From an uncultured Eubacteriales bacterium (GTDB lineage Bacteria > Bacillota > Clostridia > Lachnospirales > Lachnospiraceae): a stretch of DNA of 39,020 bases. Location: positions 1 to 39,020 of the forward strand of contig ONKP01000021.1 of assembly GCA_900318405.1 (NCBI GenBank), written 5' to 3'. The notes below the pieces were generated by a model. That model searched no databases, was not told where the DNA came from, and was given only the letters and a program-made list of their open reading frames with translations. Shown piece after piece: positions 1 to 8,662 of the stretch. Position 1 is the stretch's first letter; each line of letters starts with the position of its first letter. The translations under genes and the position numbers were made by a program.

Positions 1-4
1 CATT

Positions 5-1669
5 ATGATGAATTACAGAAAGTACACAAAACAGTATTATATGCCGCCGGAAGAATGCTACGACTGGGTAAAAAAGGATTCCATCGACAAAGCTCCGATC
101 TGGTGCAGTGTGGATCTTCGCGATGGCAATCAGGCACTTGTCATTCCCATGGATCTGGATACCAAGATCGAGTTCTTCAAGATGCTCTGTGAAGTCGGTT
201 TCAAAGAAATTGAGGTTGGCTTCCCGGCAGCTTCCGAGACGGAGTTCGTTTTTCTCCGCCGTCTGATCGAAGAAAACCTGATCCCCGAAGATGTGACGGT
301 TCAGGTTCTCACACAGGCCAGAGAGCATATCATCAAGAGAACTTTCGAGGCGCTGGAGGGCTGCAAGAACAAGGCCATCGTTCACGTATATAATTCCACC
401 TCGTTTGCGCAGAGACAGCAGGTTTTCAAGAAGAGCAAGGATGAGATTCTTCAGATCGCTGTCGACGGAGCAAAGCTTCTTCAGGAGCTGACCGATAAGG
501 CCGGTGAGAACTTCCGCTTCGAGTACAGCCCCGAGAGCTTCACAGGAACGGAGCCTGAATATGCACTGCAGGTCTGCAATGCCGTACTCGATGTATGGAA
601 GCCGGAGGCTGACCGCAAGGCCATCATCAATCTGCCGTCCACCGTTGAGCTCTCGATGCCGCATGTATACGCGAGCCAGGTTGAGTATATGTCGAAGCAT
701 CTCAACTACAGAGATAACGTTGTGCTTTCGCTTCATCCGCACAATGACCGCGGATGCGGCGTGAGTGACGCAGAGCTCGGTGTGCTGGCAGGTGCTGACC
801 GTGTGGAGGGCACACTCTTCGGAAACGGTGAGCGTACAGGAAACGTTGATATCATCACGCTTGCCATGAACCTCTACATGCAGGGCGTGGATCCGGAGAT
901 GCACTTCGACCATATGCCGGAGATCTGCAGGAAATACGAAGAGTTCACCGGTATGCCGGTCGATGACAGAAAGCCTTACTGCGGAAAGCTCGTATACGCG
1001 GCATTCTCCGGATCTCATCAGGATGCCATTGCCAAGGGCATGCATTTCCGCCAGGAGAACGATCCGGATCACTGGACGGTTCCGTATCTGCCGATCGATC
1101 CTACGGATATCGACAGAAGCTACGATGCCGATGTCATCCGTATCAACAGCCAGTCCGGCAAGGGCGGCGTAGGCTATGTACTGGAGACCAATTATGACCT
1201 GATCCTTCCGAAAAAAATGCGTGAGGCCATGGGCTATGCGGCGAAGGATCTGTCCGATCATCTGCACAAGGAACTCAAGCCGGACGAACTGTTCAGCCTG
1301 TTCAAGCAGAAGTTTGAGAACATCAAATCGCCGCTGGAAGTCAACGGTGTGCATTTCCGCCAGATGGAAAACGGTATGATCGAAGCTTCCGTCAATGCCA
1401 GATACAACAACGGCGAATGGAAGATGGCAAAAGCAGAAGGAAACGGCCGTCTGGATTCCGTGAGCAACGCGCTGAAAAATGCATTCGGTCTGGAATACAC
1501 CCTGACGACATATCAGGAGCACGCACTCTCCAAGAGCTCCAGCTCAAAGGCCATCGCCTACGTCGGCATCGAAACACCGGAAGGCAAGACCTCCTGGGGT
1601 GCTGGTGTAGACCCCGATATCATCCGCGCTTCCATCGATGCGCTGGTGACTGCCATCAACAATCGATAA
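5..1669 (+). CDS. leuA: 2-isopropylmalate synthase, LeuA2 type
   Basis: Catalyses the first committed step of leucine synthesis, condensing acetyl-CoA with 2-oxoisovalerate to 2-isopropylmalate in the cytosol. The protein is 554 aa, the length of the long LeuA2 subfamily. The HMGL-like TIM barrel starts with the RDGNQ motif at about residues 39-43, which carries the metal-binding Asp. A HPHNDRG segment near residues 243-249 supplies metal-binding His residues. The C-terminal part from about residue 430 fits the allosteric LeuA dimerisation/regulatory domain. Start codons at 5 and 8 both occur (MMNYRKY). The ribosome binding site lies outside the window, so the start is not certain. The next gene is thrC, another amino-acid biosynthesis gene with its own promoter-like sequence. 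Confidence 0.95.
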   Translation: MMNYRKYTKQYYMPPEECYDWVKKDSIDKAPIWCSVDLRDGNQALVIPMDLDTKIEFFKMLCEVGFKEIEVGFPAASETEFVFLRRLIEENLIPEDVTVQVLTQAREHIIKRTFEALEGCKNKAIVHVYNSTSFAQRQQVFKKSKDEILQIAVDGAKLLQELTDKAGENFRFEYSPESFTGTEPEYALQVCNAVLDVWKPEADRKAIINLPSTVELSMPHVYASQVEYMSKHLNYRDNVVLSLHPHNDRGCGVSDAELGVLAGADRVEGTLFGNGERTGNVDIITLAMNLYMQGVDPEMHFDHMPEICRKYEEFTGMPVDDRKPYCGKLVYAAFSGSHQDAIAKGMHFRQENDPDHWTVPYLPIDPTDIDRSYDADVIRINSQSGKGGVGYVLETNYDLILPKKMREAMGYAAKDLSDHLHKELKPDELFSLFKQKFENIKSPLEVNGVHFRQMENGMIEASVNARYNNGEWKMAKAEGNGRLDSVSNALKNAFGLEYTLTTYQEHALSKSSSSKAIAYVGIETPEGKTSWGAGVDPDIIRASIDALVTAINNR

Positions 1670-1682
1670 ACATGATCCATTG

Positions 1683-1709
1683 CGAGCCCGGACAGTTGTT
1701 CCGGGCTCG
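1683..1709 (+). terminator. Hairpin after leuA, possible terminator
   Basis: A perfect 10-bp stem, CGAGCCCGGA paired with TCCGGGCTCG, has a 7-nt loop and starts 14 nt after the leuA stop. No U-tract follows it, so intrinsic termination is uncertain. It may instead stabilise the 3' end of the mRNA. Confidence 0.5.
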
Positions 1710-1782
1710 TAACTGTCAGTGCGCAATTTGATACCGGAATACAGATGCATCCATCCACAAGACCGCAGACGCCTGTAATTTT

Positions 1783-1812
1783 TTGACCGGCGTGCGGACA
1801 ATATGATATACT
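1783..1812 (+). promoter_or_regulatory. Sigma-A type promoter for thrC
   Basis: A -35 TTGACC (1783-1788) and a -10 TATACT (1807-1812) are separated by 18 bp, each with one mismatch to consensus. They lie about 70 bp upstream of thrC. Confidence 0.55.
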
Positions 1813-1884
1813 TCTGATGGCATTCAGACTAAACAGTAAGCCGGCTGCGCCGGCAAAGAGGATCATCATACCGGAGGATTAAAA

Positions 1885-3375
1885 ATGCAGGTATTTTACA
1901 GCAGTACGAGAGGCGGAGAAAAGGGCGTACCTTCTTCCAGAGCTATTCTGAACGGACTTGCCGGTGACGGCGGGCTCTACGTGCCGGATTCATTCCCGGC
2001 ACTTGAGGTCTCCTTCGATGATCTCGCCCGTATGGATTACCGGGATCTCGCCTATGAAGTCATGAAGCTTTTTCTTACCGATTTTACGGAGGAGGAACTT
2101 CGCAGCTGCATCAATCATGCCTATGACAGCAAATTTGATGTGCCGGAGATCGCTCCGCTGCGCAAAGCGGACGGCGCTTACTTCCTGGAGCTTTTTCACG
2201 GCAAAACCATCGCTTTCAAGGATATGGCACTGTCCATTCTTCCCTATCTCATGACGACGGCTGCCCGTAAAAATAAGATCTCCAACAGGATCTGTATTCT
2301 GACAGCAACTTCCGGAGATACCGGAAAAGCAGCCATGGCGGGATTTGCCGATGTGCCGGGAACCGAGATCATCGTATTTTTCCCGAAGGACGGCGTGAGT
2401 CCGGTTCAGAAACGCCAGATGGTGACACAGAAGGGAAAGAACACGCATGTGGTAGCCATCACGGGCAATTTCGATGACGCTCAGACGGGTGTCAAGAAGA
2501 TGTTCGGCGACAGACAGCTTGCAGAGGATGCCAGTGCAAAGGAGATTCAGTTCAGTTCTGCCAATTCCATCAATGTCGGCCGGCTGGTACCGCAGGCGGC
2601 ATATTACGTATACGCTTATGCACAGCTGATCAGAAGCGGTGCAATCAAAGCCGGCGACAGCATCAATATCACGGTGCCGACCGGTAATTTCGGTAATATT
2701 CTCGCCGCTTATTATGCAAAACAGATCGGACTTCCGGTGAAAAAACTGATCTGCGCATCCAATCAGAACAACGTGCTTACCGACTTTTTCCACACCGGCA
2801 TTTATGACAGGAACCGTCCGTTTATCCTGACGACCTCGCCGTCTATGGATATTCTGGTATCCAGTAATCTGGAGCGCCTGATCTATCAGAGCTGCGGAAG
2901 GGATGCGGAGAAGACTGCCGCGTTCATGAAACAGCTGCGCGAGACCGGCCGTTACGAGATCACGGATAAAATGAAAGCTGAGCTCGGCGATTTTGTGGCT
3001 GAATTTTCTTCTGAGGATGAGGTGGCCGCCGCTATCCGCAAGGTTTATGAAGATGAGCATTATGTCATCGATCCGCACACAGCAGTGGCCGCTTCCGTTT
3101 ACTTCCGCTACAGAGAAGAGAGCGGCGATGAGACGCCGACGGTCATCGCTTCCACAGCCAGCCCTTACAAGTTCGCACGCGCCGTCCTGCACGCCATCGA
3201 TGCCGGTAAATTTGACAGCATGACCGATGAGGAGCAGTTTGACGCGCTGCATGAGGTTTCCGGTGTAAAAATACCGAATGCCATTGAAGAGATCCGGACG
3301 GCGCCGGTACGCCACAAGACCGTATCGTCTGTGGAGGATATGCAGAAGACCGTCAGAGAGATGCTCGGCATCTGA
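1885..3375 (+). CDS. thrC: Threonine synthase
   Basis: PLP enzyme converting O-phospho-L-homoserine to L-threonine. It is 496 aa, typical of the long bacterial ThrC form. The N-terminus YSSTRGG...PSSRAILNGLAGDGGLYVP is family-typical. The PLP-binding lysine is in IAFKDMAL (K112), and the phosphate-binding region includes TSGDTGKAAM. The start is well defined by GGAGG about 8 nt upstream of the ATG. Its neighbour downstream is the cobalamin cluster, whose CobD uses L-threonine phosphate. Threonine supply may therefore link the two, but the sequence does not show co-regulation. Confidence 0.95.
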   Translation: MQVFYSSTRGGEKGVPSSRAILNGLAGDGGLYVPDSFPALEVSFDDLARMDYRDLAYEVMKLFLTDFTEEELRSCINHAYDSKFDVPEIAPLRKADGAYFLELFHGKTIAFKDMALSILPYLMTTAARKNKISNRICILTATSGDTGKAAMAGFADVPGTEIIVFFPKDGVSPVQKRQMVTQKGKNTHVVAITGNFDDAQTGVKKMFGDRQLAEDASAKEIQFSSANSINVGRLVPQAAYYVYAYAQLIRSGAIKAGDSINITVPTGNFGNILAAYYAKQIGLPVKKLICASNQNNVLTDFFHTGIYDRNRPFILTTSPSMDILVSSNLERLIYQSCGRDAEKTAAFMKQLRETGRYEITDKMKAELGDFVAEFSSEDEVAAAIRKVYEDEHYVIDPHTAVAASVYFRYREESGDETPTVIASTASPYKFARAVLHAIDAGKFDSMTDEEQFDALHEVSGVKIPNAIEEIRTAPVRHKTVSSVEDMQKTVREMLGI

Positions 3376-3392
3376 GGGAAAAGTCATCCATA

Positions 3393-3423
3393 TTATCATG
3401 TGGGTGTCATAAGTATGATAACA
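3393..3423 (+). repeat. Dispersed ATGATAAC element, copy 1 (upstream of cobT)
   Basis: An inverted repeat TTATCAT (3393-3399) / ATGATAA (3415-3421) flanks GTGGGTGTCATAAG. The 26 bp at 3398-3423 match 5261-5286 at 25 of 26 positions. It sits between thrC and cobT, about 45 bp ahead of the cobT start. Confidence 0.7.
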
Positions 3424-3467
3424 GTGTTAAAAGATTTCAGCATCCGCTGACATGAGGATAAGGCTGC

Positions 3468-4520
3468 ATGGGGCTTCTGGAAGATACGATACAGCAGATC
3501 CGGCCGGCGGACAGTCACGCGGAGAACGCGGCTGCCCGCCACTGGGATGCCATTGCCCATCCGCTTCACAGCCTCGGCAAACTGGAGGATGTGATCGTCC
3601 GGATTGCCGGCATACAGGAAACACCGGATGTCTGTCTGGACAGAAAATGTCTCGTCGTGATGTGCGCTGACAACGGGGTAGTTGCAGAGGGAGTGACCCA
3701 GACGGGACAGGAAGTGACGGCGCAGGTCGCCGAAAACTTTCTGACGGACAAGGCAACGGCTGCCATTCTCTGCAGAGAGGCCGGCGCGGATATTTTTCCG
3801 ATCGATATCGGTATGGCGAGGGATACAAAGGTCCGCCGCTGTAAGACGCTCTATGGAACGAAGGATATGGCCACAGAACCTGCCATGACGAGGCAGGAGG
3901 CAGTGCAAGCTGTGGAGACCGGCATCCGGATCGCGCAGGAGAAAGCTGCTGCAGGATACCGGATCATCGCGACAGGAGAAATGGGCATCGGCAATACGAC
4001 GACGAGCAGTGCCATGGCTTCTGTTCTCCTTGACCAGCCAGTGGAGCGCATGACGGGCAGAGGTGCCGGGCTTTCTACCGCAGGTCTTCAACGCAAAATC
4101 TGGGTGATCCATCAGAGTATAGAGAAAAACAGACCGGATCCGGCGAATCCTCTCGATGTCCTCGCCAAGGTCGGCGGGCTGGATATTGCCGGGATGACAG
4201 GTCTGTATCTGGGAGGTGCAGCCTGCCGTGTGCCGGTGGTGATCGATGGCTTTATTTCGGCTGTCGCGGCGCTGACAGCGGTAAGGATCTGTCCGGCTGC
4301 GGCTGCTTTTCTGATTCCGTCGCATGTATCAGATGAGCCGGCGACACCGCTGATCCTGGATGCGCTGGGGTTGAGCCCGTTTCTCACCTGCAACATGCGT
4401 CTGGGCGAAGGAACCGGCGCTGTCATGCTTTTTCCGCTGCTGGATATGACGCTCAGGGTGTATAAAAGCATGTCGACGTTTGAGGAAGACGACATCGAGG
4501 CGTACAAACCTCTGACTTAA
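3468..4520 (+). CDS. cobT: Nicotinate-nucleotide--dimethylbenzimidazole phosphoribosyltransferase
   Basis: Makes alpha-ribazole 5'-phosphate by transferring phosphoribose from nicotinate mononucleotide to the lower-ligand base; this activates the lower ligand for nucleotide loop assembly. It is 350 aa, standard for CobT. Family motifs visible include VVMCADNGVVAEGVTQTG near residues 62-80, GEMGIGNTTTSSA in the middle, and the C-terminal RLGEGTGA. In the last of these, E314 corresponds to the catalytic Glu near 317 of the Salmonella enzyme. AAGG lies 5 nt before the ATG. It is the first gene of the cobalamin block and is followed by a 170-bp gap before cobU. Confidence 0.95.
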   Translation: MGLLEDTIQQIRPADSHAENAAARHWDAIAHPLHSLGKLEDVIVRIAGIQETPDVCLDRKCLVVMCADNGVVAEGVTQTGQEVTAQVAENFLTDKATAAILCREAGADIFPIDIGMARDTKVRRCKTLYGTKDMATEPAMTRQEAVQAVETGIRIAQEKAAAGYRIIATGEMGIGNTTTSSAMASVLLDQPVERMTGRGAGLSTAGLQRKIWVIHQSIEKNRPDPANPLDVLAKVGGLDIAGMTGLYLGGAACRVPVVIDGFISAVAALTAVRICPAAAAFLIPSHVSDEPATPLILDALGLSPFLTCNMRLGEGTGAVMLFPLLDMTLRVYKSMSTFEEDDIEAYKPLT

Positions 4521-4690
4521 TCTGATATTTTTTATGATCACAAACTGCATAAGTCCACGCATTCTTACGCATTAGATGCTTCTGCATCACTGCGGTTTGT
4601 TCAGAGCACAGATGTTCAGGGTTCCCTGACGGACGCACACAGCAAGTGTTCCGAATACCGGACGCGTGCAGTTACAGTACAGGTAAAAAG

Positions 4691-5206
4691 ATGATACATT
4701 TGATCACAGGCGGTGCCGCAAGCGGAAAATCAGAATATGCAGAATCACAGGTCCTGGCATCGGGATGTAAGAACAGGCTCTATGTAGCAACGATGTCAGC
4801 CGGTACAGATCCTGAAAATCTGGAGCGGATTCGAAAGCACAGGGAACGCAGAAAAGATATGGGCTTTAAGACTATTGAGTGTTCTCTTATGCTCTCAGAT
4901 ATTACAGTGCCGGAAGACTGTGCCGTACTTCTTGAGGATCTGCCGAATCTGCTGGCAAACGAGATGTATCTGCCGAACGGTATTGGCATCCATGCGCTCG
5001 GCCGCATCATGCAGGGCATTCAATATCTGGACCAGGCATCCGATGAATTGTACATTGTCACGGACGATGTCTTTGCTGATTCATGCTCTTATGAGGGCGG
5101 AACGAAACTGTATATGCAGCTGCTCGGCCTGATCAGTCAGAATCTCACAAGTCTCGCGGAAAGCGTCACGGAGGTTGTGTACGGTATACCTGTGAAAATA
5201 AAATAA
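4691..5206 (+). CDS. cobU: CobU-like adenosylcobinamide kinase/guanylyltransferase, paralogue 1
   Basis: CobU phosphorylates adenosylcobinamide and then adds GMP, yielding adenosylcobinamide-GDP. The 171-aa protein has the P-loop GGAASGKS (residues 7-14), the YVATMSAGTDPE strand, and RIRKHRERR with the His (H50) expected to be GMP-accepting. The C-terminal NEVGxGIVP motif is degenerate: at the matching place the protein reads YIVTDDVFADS. Start chosen at MIHLITGG because the family begins there; an in-frame ATG at 4646 would add 15 unrelated residues. A second CobU homologue lies downstream (6162-6557) and has the opposite pattern of conserved motifs. Confidence 0.85.
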   Translation: MIHLITGGAASGKSEYAESQVLASGCKNRLYVATMSAGTDPENLERIRKHRERRKDMGFKTIECSLMLSDITVPEDCAVLLEDLPNLLANEMYLPNGIGIHALGRIMQGIQYLDQASDELYIVTDDVFADSCSYEGGTKLYMQLLGLISQNLTSLAESVTEVVYGIPVKIK

Positions 5207-5232
5207 ACCGTATTAGTTCACGCCCAGACACA

Positions 5233-5249
5233 TCCGGTATGCGACCGGA
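5233..5249 (+). other. Small hairpin after cobU
   Basis: TCCGGT and ACCGGA form a 6-bp stem with a 5-nt loop between cobU and cobS. It lies directly before the repeat element at 5251-5286. No U-tract follows. Confidence 0.35.
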
Positions 5250-5250
5250 C

Positions 5251-5320
5251 TTATCATATGATGTGGGTGTCATAAGCATGATAACATGATCTATACGCGC
5301 TCTCGCAATCCTGTTATCAT
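5251..5320 (+). repeat. Dispersed ATGATAAC element, copy 2 (upstream of cobS)
   Basis: TTATCAT (5251-5257) is followed by a 26-bp segment (5261-5286) nearly identical to 3398-3423. A further inverted copy GTTATCAT lies at 5313-5320, opposite ATGATAAC at 5278-5285. The whole lies within the 140-bp cobU-cobS gap. Confidence 0.7.
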
Positions 5321-5345
5321 CTGTATAAATGGGAGCCCTGGTTCA

Positions 5346-6131
5346 ATGAAGACAATCATGCAGAGCCTGTTTTCGGCTTTTTCCATGTATTCCAGAATTC
5401 CTGTACCGAACATTCAGTGGTCAAAGGACAGCATGCGCTACGCCATGTGCTTTTTTCCATGGGTGGGCGCTGTGATCGGGCTTCTGGAATATTTGTGTTT
5501 TCTGCCGTATCAGGCGGGCGTTTTCGGAGCTCTGCTGTATGCGGCTGTGGCTGTCACTGTGCCGGTTGCCGTGACGGGCGCCATCCATCTGGACGGATTT
5601 ATGGATACCTGTGATGCACTGTCGTCCTGGCGGAGCAGAGAAGAGCGCCTGAGGATCATGAAGGATTCTCACACAGGGGCGAAGGCGGTGATCTGGGTAT
5701 GCATTTACTTCCTTCTCGCTTTCGGGCTTGCTTCTGAAGTGACGGAAACACTGATCGTTCCCCTCTGCATGATTTTTCCACTGGCAAGGACGTATTCGGC
5801 ATATTCCGTCGTTTCGCCGTATTTTCCGAAGGCGAACCCGGAGGGAACGCTGGCGGCTTTTTCTGATACAGCGGAGAAAAAGACCGTTCGGGTGGTCTGT
5901 CTGTGTTACCTGGTTATGATCGCCGTACTGATGATCTTCACGGGCGGCTTACCGGGCGTATGTATCTGTGGAACCAGTCTGGCATCATTTTTTCTGTACA
6001 GGCATATCTGCATGAAGTATTTCGGCGGAACGACAGGAGATCTTGCCGGATTTTTTGTGACTTACAGTGAGCTCCTCATGCTGGCGGCAGGGATGATCGC
6101 AGCTGCTGTCTGCAGGTGGGCGGCGGTTTGA
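5346..6131 (+). CDS. cobS: Adenosylcobinamide-GDP ribazoletransferase (cobalamin synthase)
   Basis: Joins adenosylcobinamide-GDP to alpha-ribazole (phosphate) in the membrane, closing the nucleotide loop. The 261-aa protein is hydrophobic, with several membrane helices. It carries the family signature from FSMYSRIPVP through FFPWVGAVIG, then the acidic GAIHLDGFMDTCDAL segment, whose Asp residues bind metal, and RIMKDSHTGA. Start chosen at MKTIMQSLF: GGGAG lies 10 nt upstream and the family starts here. The in-frame ATG at 5286 lies within the repeat element. The CobT, CobU and CobS products act consecutively. Confidence 0.92.
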   Translation: MKTIMQSLFSAFSMYSRIPVPNIQWSKDSMRYAMCFFPWVGAVIGLLEYLCFLPYQAGVFGALLYAAVAVTVPVAVTGAIHLDGFMDTCDALSSWRSREERLRIMKDSHTGAKAVIWVCIYFLLAFGLASEVTETLIVPLCMIFPLARTYSAYSVVSPYFPKANPEGTLAAFSDTAEKKTVRVVCLCYLVMIAVLMIFTGGLPGVCICGTSLASFFLYRHICMKYFGGTTGDLAGFFVTYSELLMLAAGMIAAAVCRWAAV

Positions 6132-6161
6132 TGAAAATCAATTGTGCAGGAGATATGAACG

Positions 6162-6557
6162 ATGAAAATGGTAGTAGGCGGCGCGTATGAGGGAAAAACC
6201 GATTACGCCAGATGGCAGTTTGGCCTTTCGGAAGGTGATATTGCAGACGGACTTGAATGCACGCAGCGTGAACTCCTGAACTGCAAATGCGTGAAGCATG
6301 CGGAGGAACTGGTGCGCAGGACATTGAAAAGGGGCGGTGATCCCATGCAGCTTGCGGAAAACATGATCCGCTTCAATCCGGATATGATCGTAATCGCCAA
6401 CGAAGTGGGATGCGGCATTGTACCTGTCAACAGCGAAGAGAGGGCGTTCCGTGAGGCGGCCGGACGTTTCTGTACGAGACTCGCTTCTTTTTCCGATGAA
6501 GTCCACCGTGTGGTCTACGGGCAGGGCATGATCATCAAGAAAGAGCAGAGAACATGA
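6162..6557 (+). CDS. Short CobU-like protein, paralogue 2
   Basis: A 131-aa protein related to CobU but about 50 residues shorter. It keeps a P-loop-like GGAYEGKT (residues 6-13) and a good family C-terminus, ANEVGCGIVPVN (residues 79-90) followed by FREAAGR and DEVHRVVYG. The middle segment carrying the HRxxR GMP-acceptor motif is missing. It is therefore likely to have kinase-type or accessory activity at most; this is inference. Its stop overlaps the cobC start as ATGA, so the two genes are translationally coupled. Together with the cobU at 4691 it may provide a split function. Confidence 0.8.
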   Translation: MKMVVGGAYEGKTDYARWQFGLSEGDIADGLECTQRELLNCKCVKHAEELVRRTLKRGGDPMQLAENMIRFNPDMIVIANEVGCGIVPVNSEERAFREAAGRFCTRLASFSDEVHRVVYGQGMIIKKEQRT

Positions 6558-7162
6558 TCCTCTATATGTTTCGTCATGCGGCTGTGCAGGGCAACCGGGA
6601 ACTGAGATATGTGGGTACGACAGATGAATCCATTCTGCCGGAGGAAAGAGAAAAAATGGAGCTGCGGCGACATGCTTTTGCCGCCGAAAAAAGGTGGAAA
6701 GAGCCGGACCGGGTATTCGTGAGCCCGCTGATCCGCTGTCGCGAGACCGCCGCCATTCTTTTTCCGTCATCTGAGCAGACGCTCGTCCCGGAATTCAGGG
6801 AAATATCATTTGGGCGTTTTGAAAATAAAAATTACCGCGAGCTCACCGGAGATCCGGATTACCAGCGCTGGATCGACAGCGGCGGGACGATGCGTTTCCC
6901 TGACGGCGAATCGCGCGAGGAATTCCAGAAAAGATGTCTGGAAGGCTTTGACAGGATCATGGACGAATGCCGGAATGCCCACGCAAAGAGGGCGGCCATG
7001 ATCGTACACGGCGGTACCGTGATGAGTATTCTGTCGGCTTACGGGAAGCCGGCGGGCGATTACTACAGCTTTCAGGTGCACCCGGGTTGCGGTTATCGGC
7101 TGGATGTGGATGTAAAGCGCTACAGAAAAAAAGGCGTGAAGATCGTTAAAGCTTTGGGCTGA
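6554..7162 (+). CDS. cobC: Histidine phosphatase family protein, likely alpha-ribazole phosphatase
   Basis: Phosphoglycerate-mutase-like phosphatase expected to remove the 5'-phosphate from alpha-ribazole phosphate or cobalamin phosphate. The 202-aa protein begins with the catalytic motif YMFRHA (H8; the usual RHG is RHA here). It has VSPLIRCRETA, the acidic strand REISFGRFENK, and the second catalytic His in MIVHGGTVMSIL. It overlaps the preceding CobU-like gene by 4 nt, and cbiD starts 2 nt after its stop. Specific substrate is inferred from the operon, since the family also contains sugar phosphatases. Confidence 0.85.
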   Translation: MILYMFRHAAVQGNRELRYVGTTDESILPEEREKMELRRHAFAAEKRWKEPDRVFVSPLIRCRETAAILFPSSEQTLVPEFREISFGRFENKNYRELTGDPDYQRWIDSGGTMRFPDGESREEFQKRCLEGFDRIMDECRNAHAKRAAMIVHGGTVMSILSAYGKPAGDYYSFQVHPGCGYRLDVDVKRYRKKGVKIVKALG

Positions 7163-7164
7163 TA

Positions 7165-8535
7165 ATGCGGGCCACCCCGGGAGGGCATGTGAACAGTAAC
7201 GAAACGTATGACACGATAAGAAAAGGTTCTGCATCCGATACGGATCAAGGTTCTGGAAATGCGGGCGGGACGGGCTTTGTGACCGTCAATCAGAAAAAAA
7301 TGCGTGTGGGCTATACAACCGGATCGTGTGCCGCAGCGGCTGCCGGTGCGGCGGCTGTCATGCTGATGATCGGTAAACCGGTAAGAGAAACTGTTCTTGT
7401 CACACCGGCAGGCGTTACACTGTATCTGAACGTGGAAGATCCCCGCATAGAACGCGATGGCCCGGATACCGTGTCGGCGTCCTGCGGTGTTCGCAAGGAT
7501 GCAGGGGACGATATCGATGTGACGGACGGTATCCTGATCTGCGCGGAAGTGCGGAAATCGAAGAAGCAGGGAATACGGATCGACGGCGGCGAAGGTGTCG
7601 GACGTGTCACAAAAGCGGGACTGGATCAGCCGACCGGCCATGCGGCGATCAATTCCGTTCCGCGGCAGATGATCGCCGGAGCCGTACAGAAAGCACTGGA
7701 CGATGCCGGATTTGCCGGCGGAGCGGACGTCGTGATTTCGGTGCCCGATGGTGAAGAGATTGCCTCAAAGACGTTTAATCCAAGGCTCGGTATCGTCGGC
7801 GGTATTTCCATCCTCGGAACAACGGGCCTGGTTTATCCCATGAGCAGCAAAGCACTGGTAGATTCCATCCGCGTGGAGATGAAAATGCGCCGGGCAAACA
7901 GCGGTTCCTGGCTTTGCCTGGCACCGGGGAATTACGGTGAACGCTATGCGCTGGATGTGCTGGGGATTGATCCGGAGAAAGAAACGCAGTGCAGCAATTA
8001 CATCGGGGAATCCATCGATGCAGCCGTTGAATATGGGTTTGACGGGATCCTTTTTGTCTCGCATATCGGTAAATTTGTCAAGGTGGCAGGCGGGATCATG
8101 AATACGCATTCCCACGAGGCGGACTGTCGGATGGAACTTCTTGCCGCTGCGGCTCTCAGGGCCGGCGCGGATGCCGACCTCGCGCGGCGGATCCTGGCGT
8201 GCAATACGACGGATGATGCGCTGGACATCCTTCTGCAGTACGAAGCGAAATTTTCGAATCAGCAGCCTGATGATGAAAAAAACGTCGCACAAAATGGCAG
8301 TCAGAATATTGGGAATAGTGTGTCACATTGCGACAGTGAGGATTCTATGACTTCCCGCACCATGCAGAACATCATGGTGGCAATATCAGATCATCTCGCG
8401 TTTCGAAGCGGCGGGAAGCTGAAGACTGGTGCCATTATTTTTTCATCGAAACACGAAATATCTGCGGCAACGGAGAATGCGGGGGAACTGCTCGGTCATC
8501 TGAAGCTGACTCCATGCAGCAATATAGTCAGCTGA
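7165..8535 (+). CDS. cbiD: Cobalt-precorrin-5B C1-methyltransferase
   Basis: SAM-dependent C1 methylation in the anaerobic corrin pathway. The core begins with MRVGYTTGSCAAAAA (about residues 46-60), a diagnostic CbiD signature, and later has GGISILGTTGLV. At 456 aa it is longer than the usual roughly 370. About 45 residues precede the signature, and a polar Gln/Asn/Ser-rich insert interrupts the C-terminal third (near residues 365-395). The N-terminal start is uncertain: ATG 7165 has a poor binding site, GTG 7189 follows GGGAGG closely, and ATG 7300 sits at the family start. The gene follows cobC with 2 nt between. Confidence 0.92.
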   Translation: MRATPGGHVNSNETYDTIRKGSASDTDQGSGNAGGTGFVTVNQKKMRVGYTTGSCAAAAAGAAAVMLMIGKPVRETVLVTPAGVTLYLNVEDPRIERDGPDTVSASCGVRKDAGDDIDVTDGILICAEVRKSKKQGIRIDGGEGVGRVTKAGLDQPTGHAAINSVPRQMIAGAVQKALDDAGFAGGADVVISVPDGEEIASKTFNPRLGIVGGISILGTTGLVYPMSSKALVDSIRVEMKMRRANSGSWLCLAPGNYGERYALDVLGIDPEKETQCSNYIGESIDAAVEYGFDGILFVSHIGKFVKVAGGIMNTHSHEADCRMELLAAAALRAGADADLARRILACNTTDDALDILLQYEAKFSNQQPDDEKNVAQNGSQNIGNSVSHCDSEDSMTSRTMQNIMVAISDHLAFRSGGKLKTGAIIFSSKHEISAATENAGELLGHLKLTPCSNIVS

Positions 8536-8573
8536 TCAAAGGTAACTGGCTTAGTCCGGCGATCAGAGCGGAG

Positions 8574-8615
8574 ACAGGATCTCAGACGTAACAGGATCCT
8601 GTCATAAACAGGATC
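8574..8615 (+). repeat. Three ACAGGATC octamers at 17-bp period, with hairpin
   Basis: ACAGGATC occurs at 8574-8581, 8591-8598 and 8608-8615, exactly 17 bp apart. The last two lie in an 8-bp perfect hairpin GATCCTGT/ACAGGATC (8595-8602 with 8608-8615, 5-nt loop). It lies in the cbiD-cbiF gap and no U-tract follows. Confidence 0.55.
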
Positions 8616-8662
8616 AGAACGTGGCAGAACAGAACAGGTGAAAATATACAGGAGTGCGAAGA

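Noticed and set aside
481-705. Short antisense ORFs inside leuA
   Set aside because: They lack start signals and domain content, and lie wholly within a well-supported gene.
1990-3399. A 469-aa open frame on the minus strand over thrC
   Set aside because: It mirrors the strongly coding thrC frame, has no ribosome binding site and no recognisable domain; its existence follows from codon bias on the other strand.
8521-8580. TTAGTCCGG near 8550 as a B12-box of a cobalamin riboswitch
   Set aside because: The flanking conserved parts of the B12 element are missing and the gap is too short.
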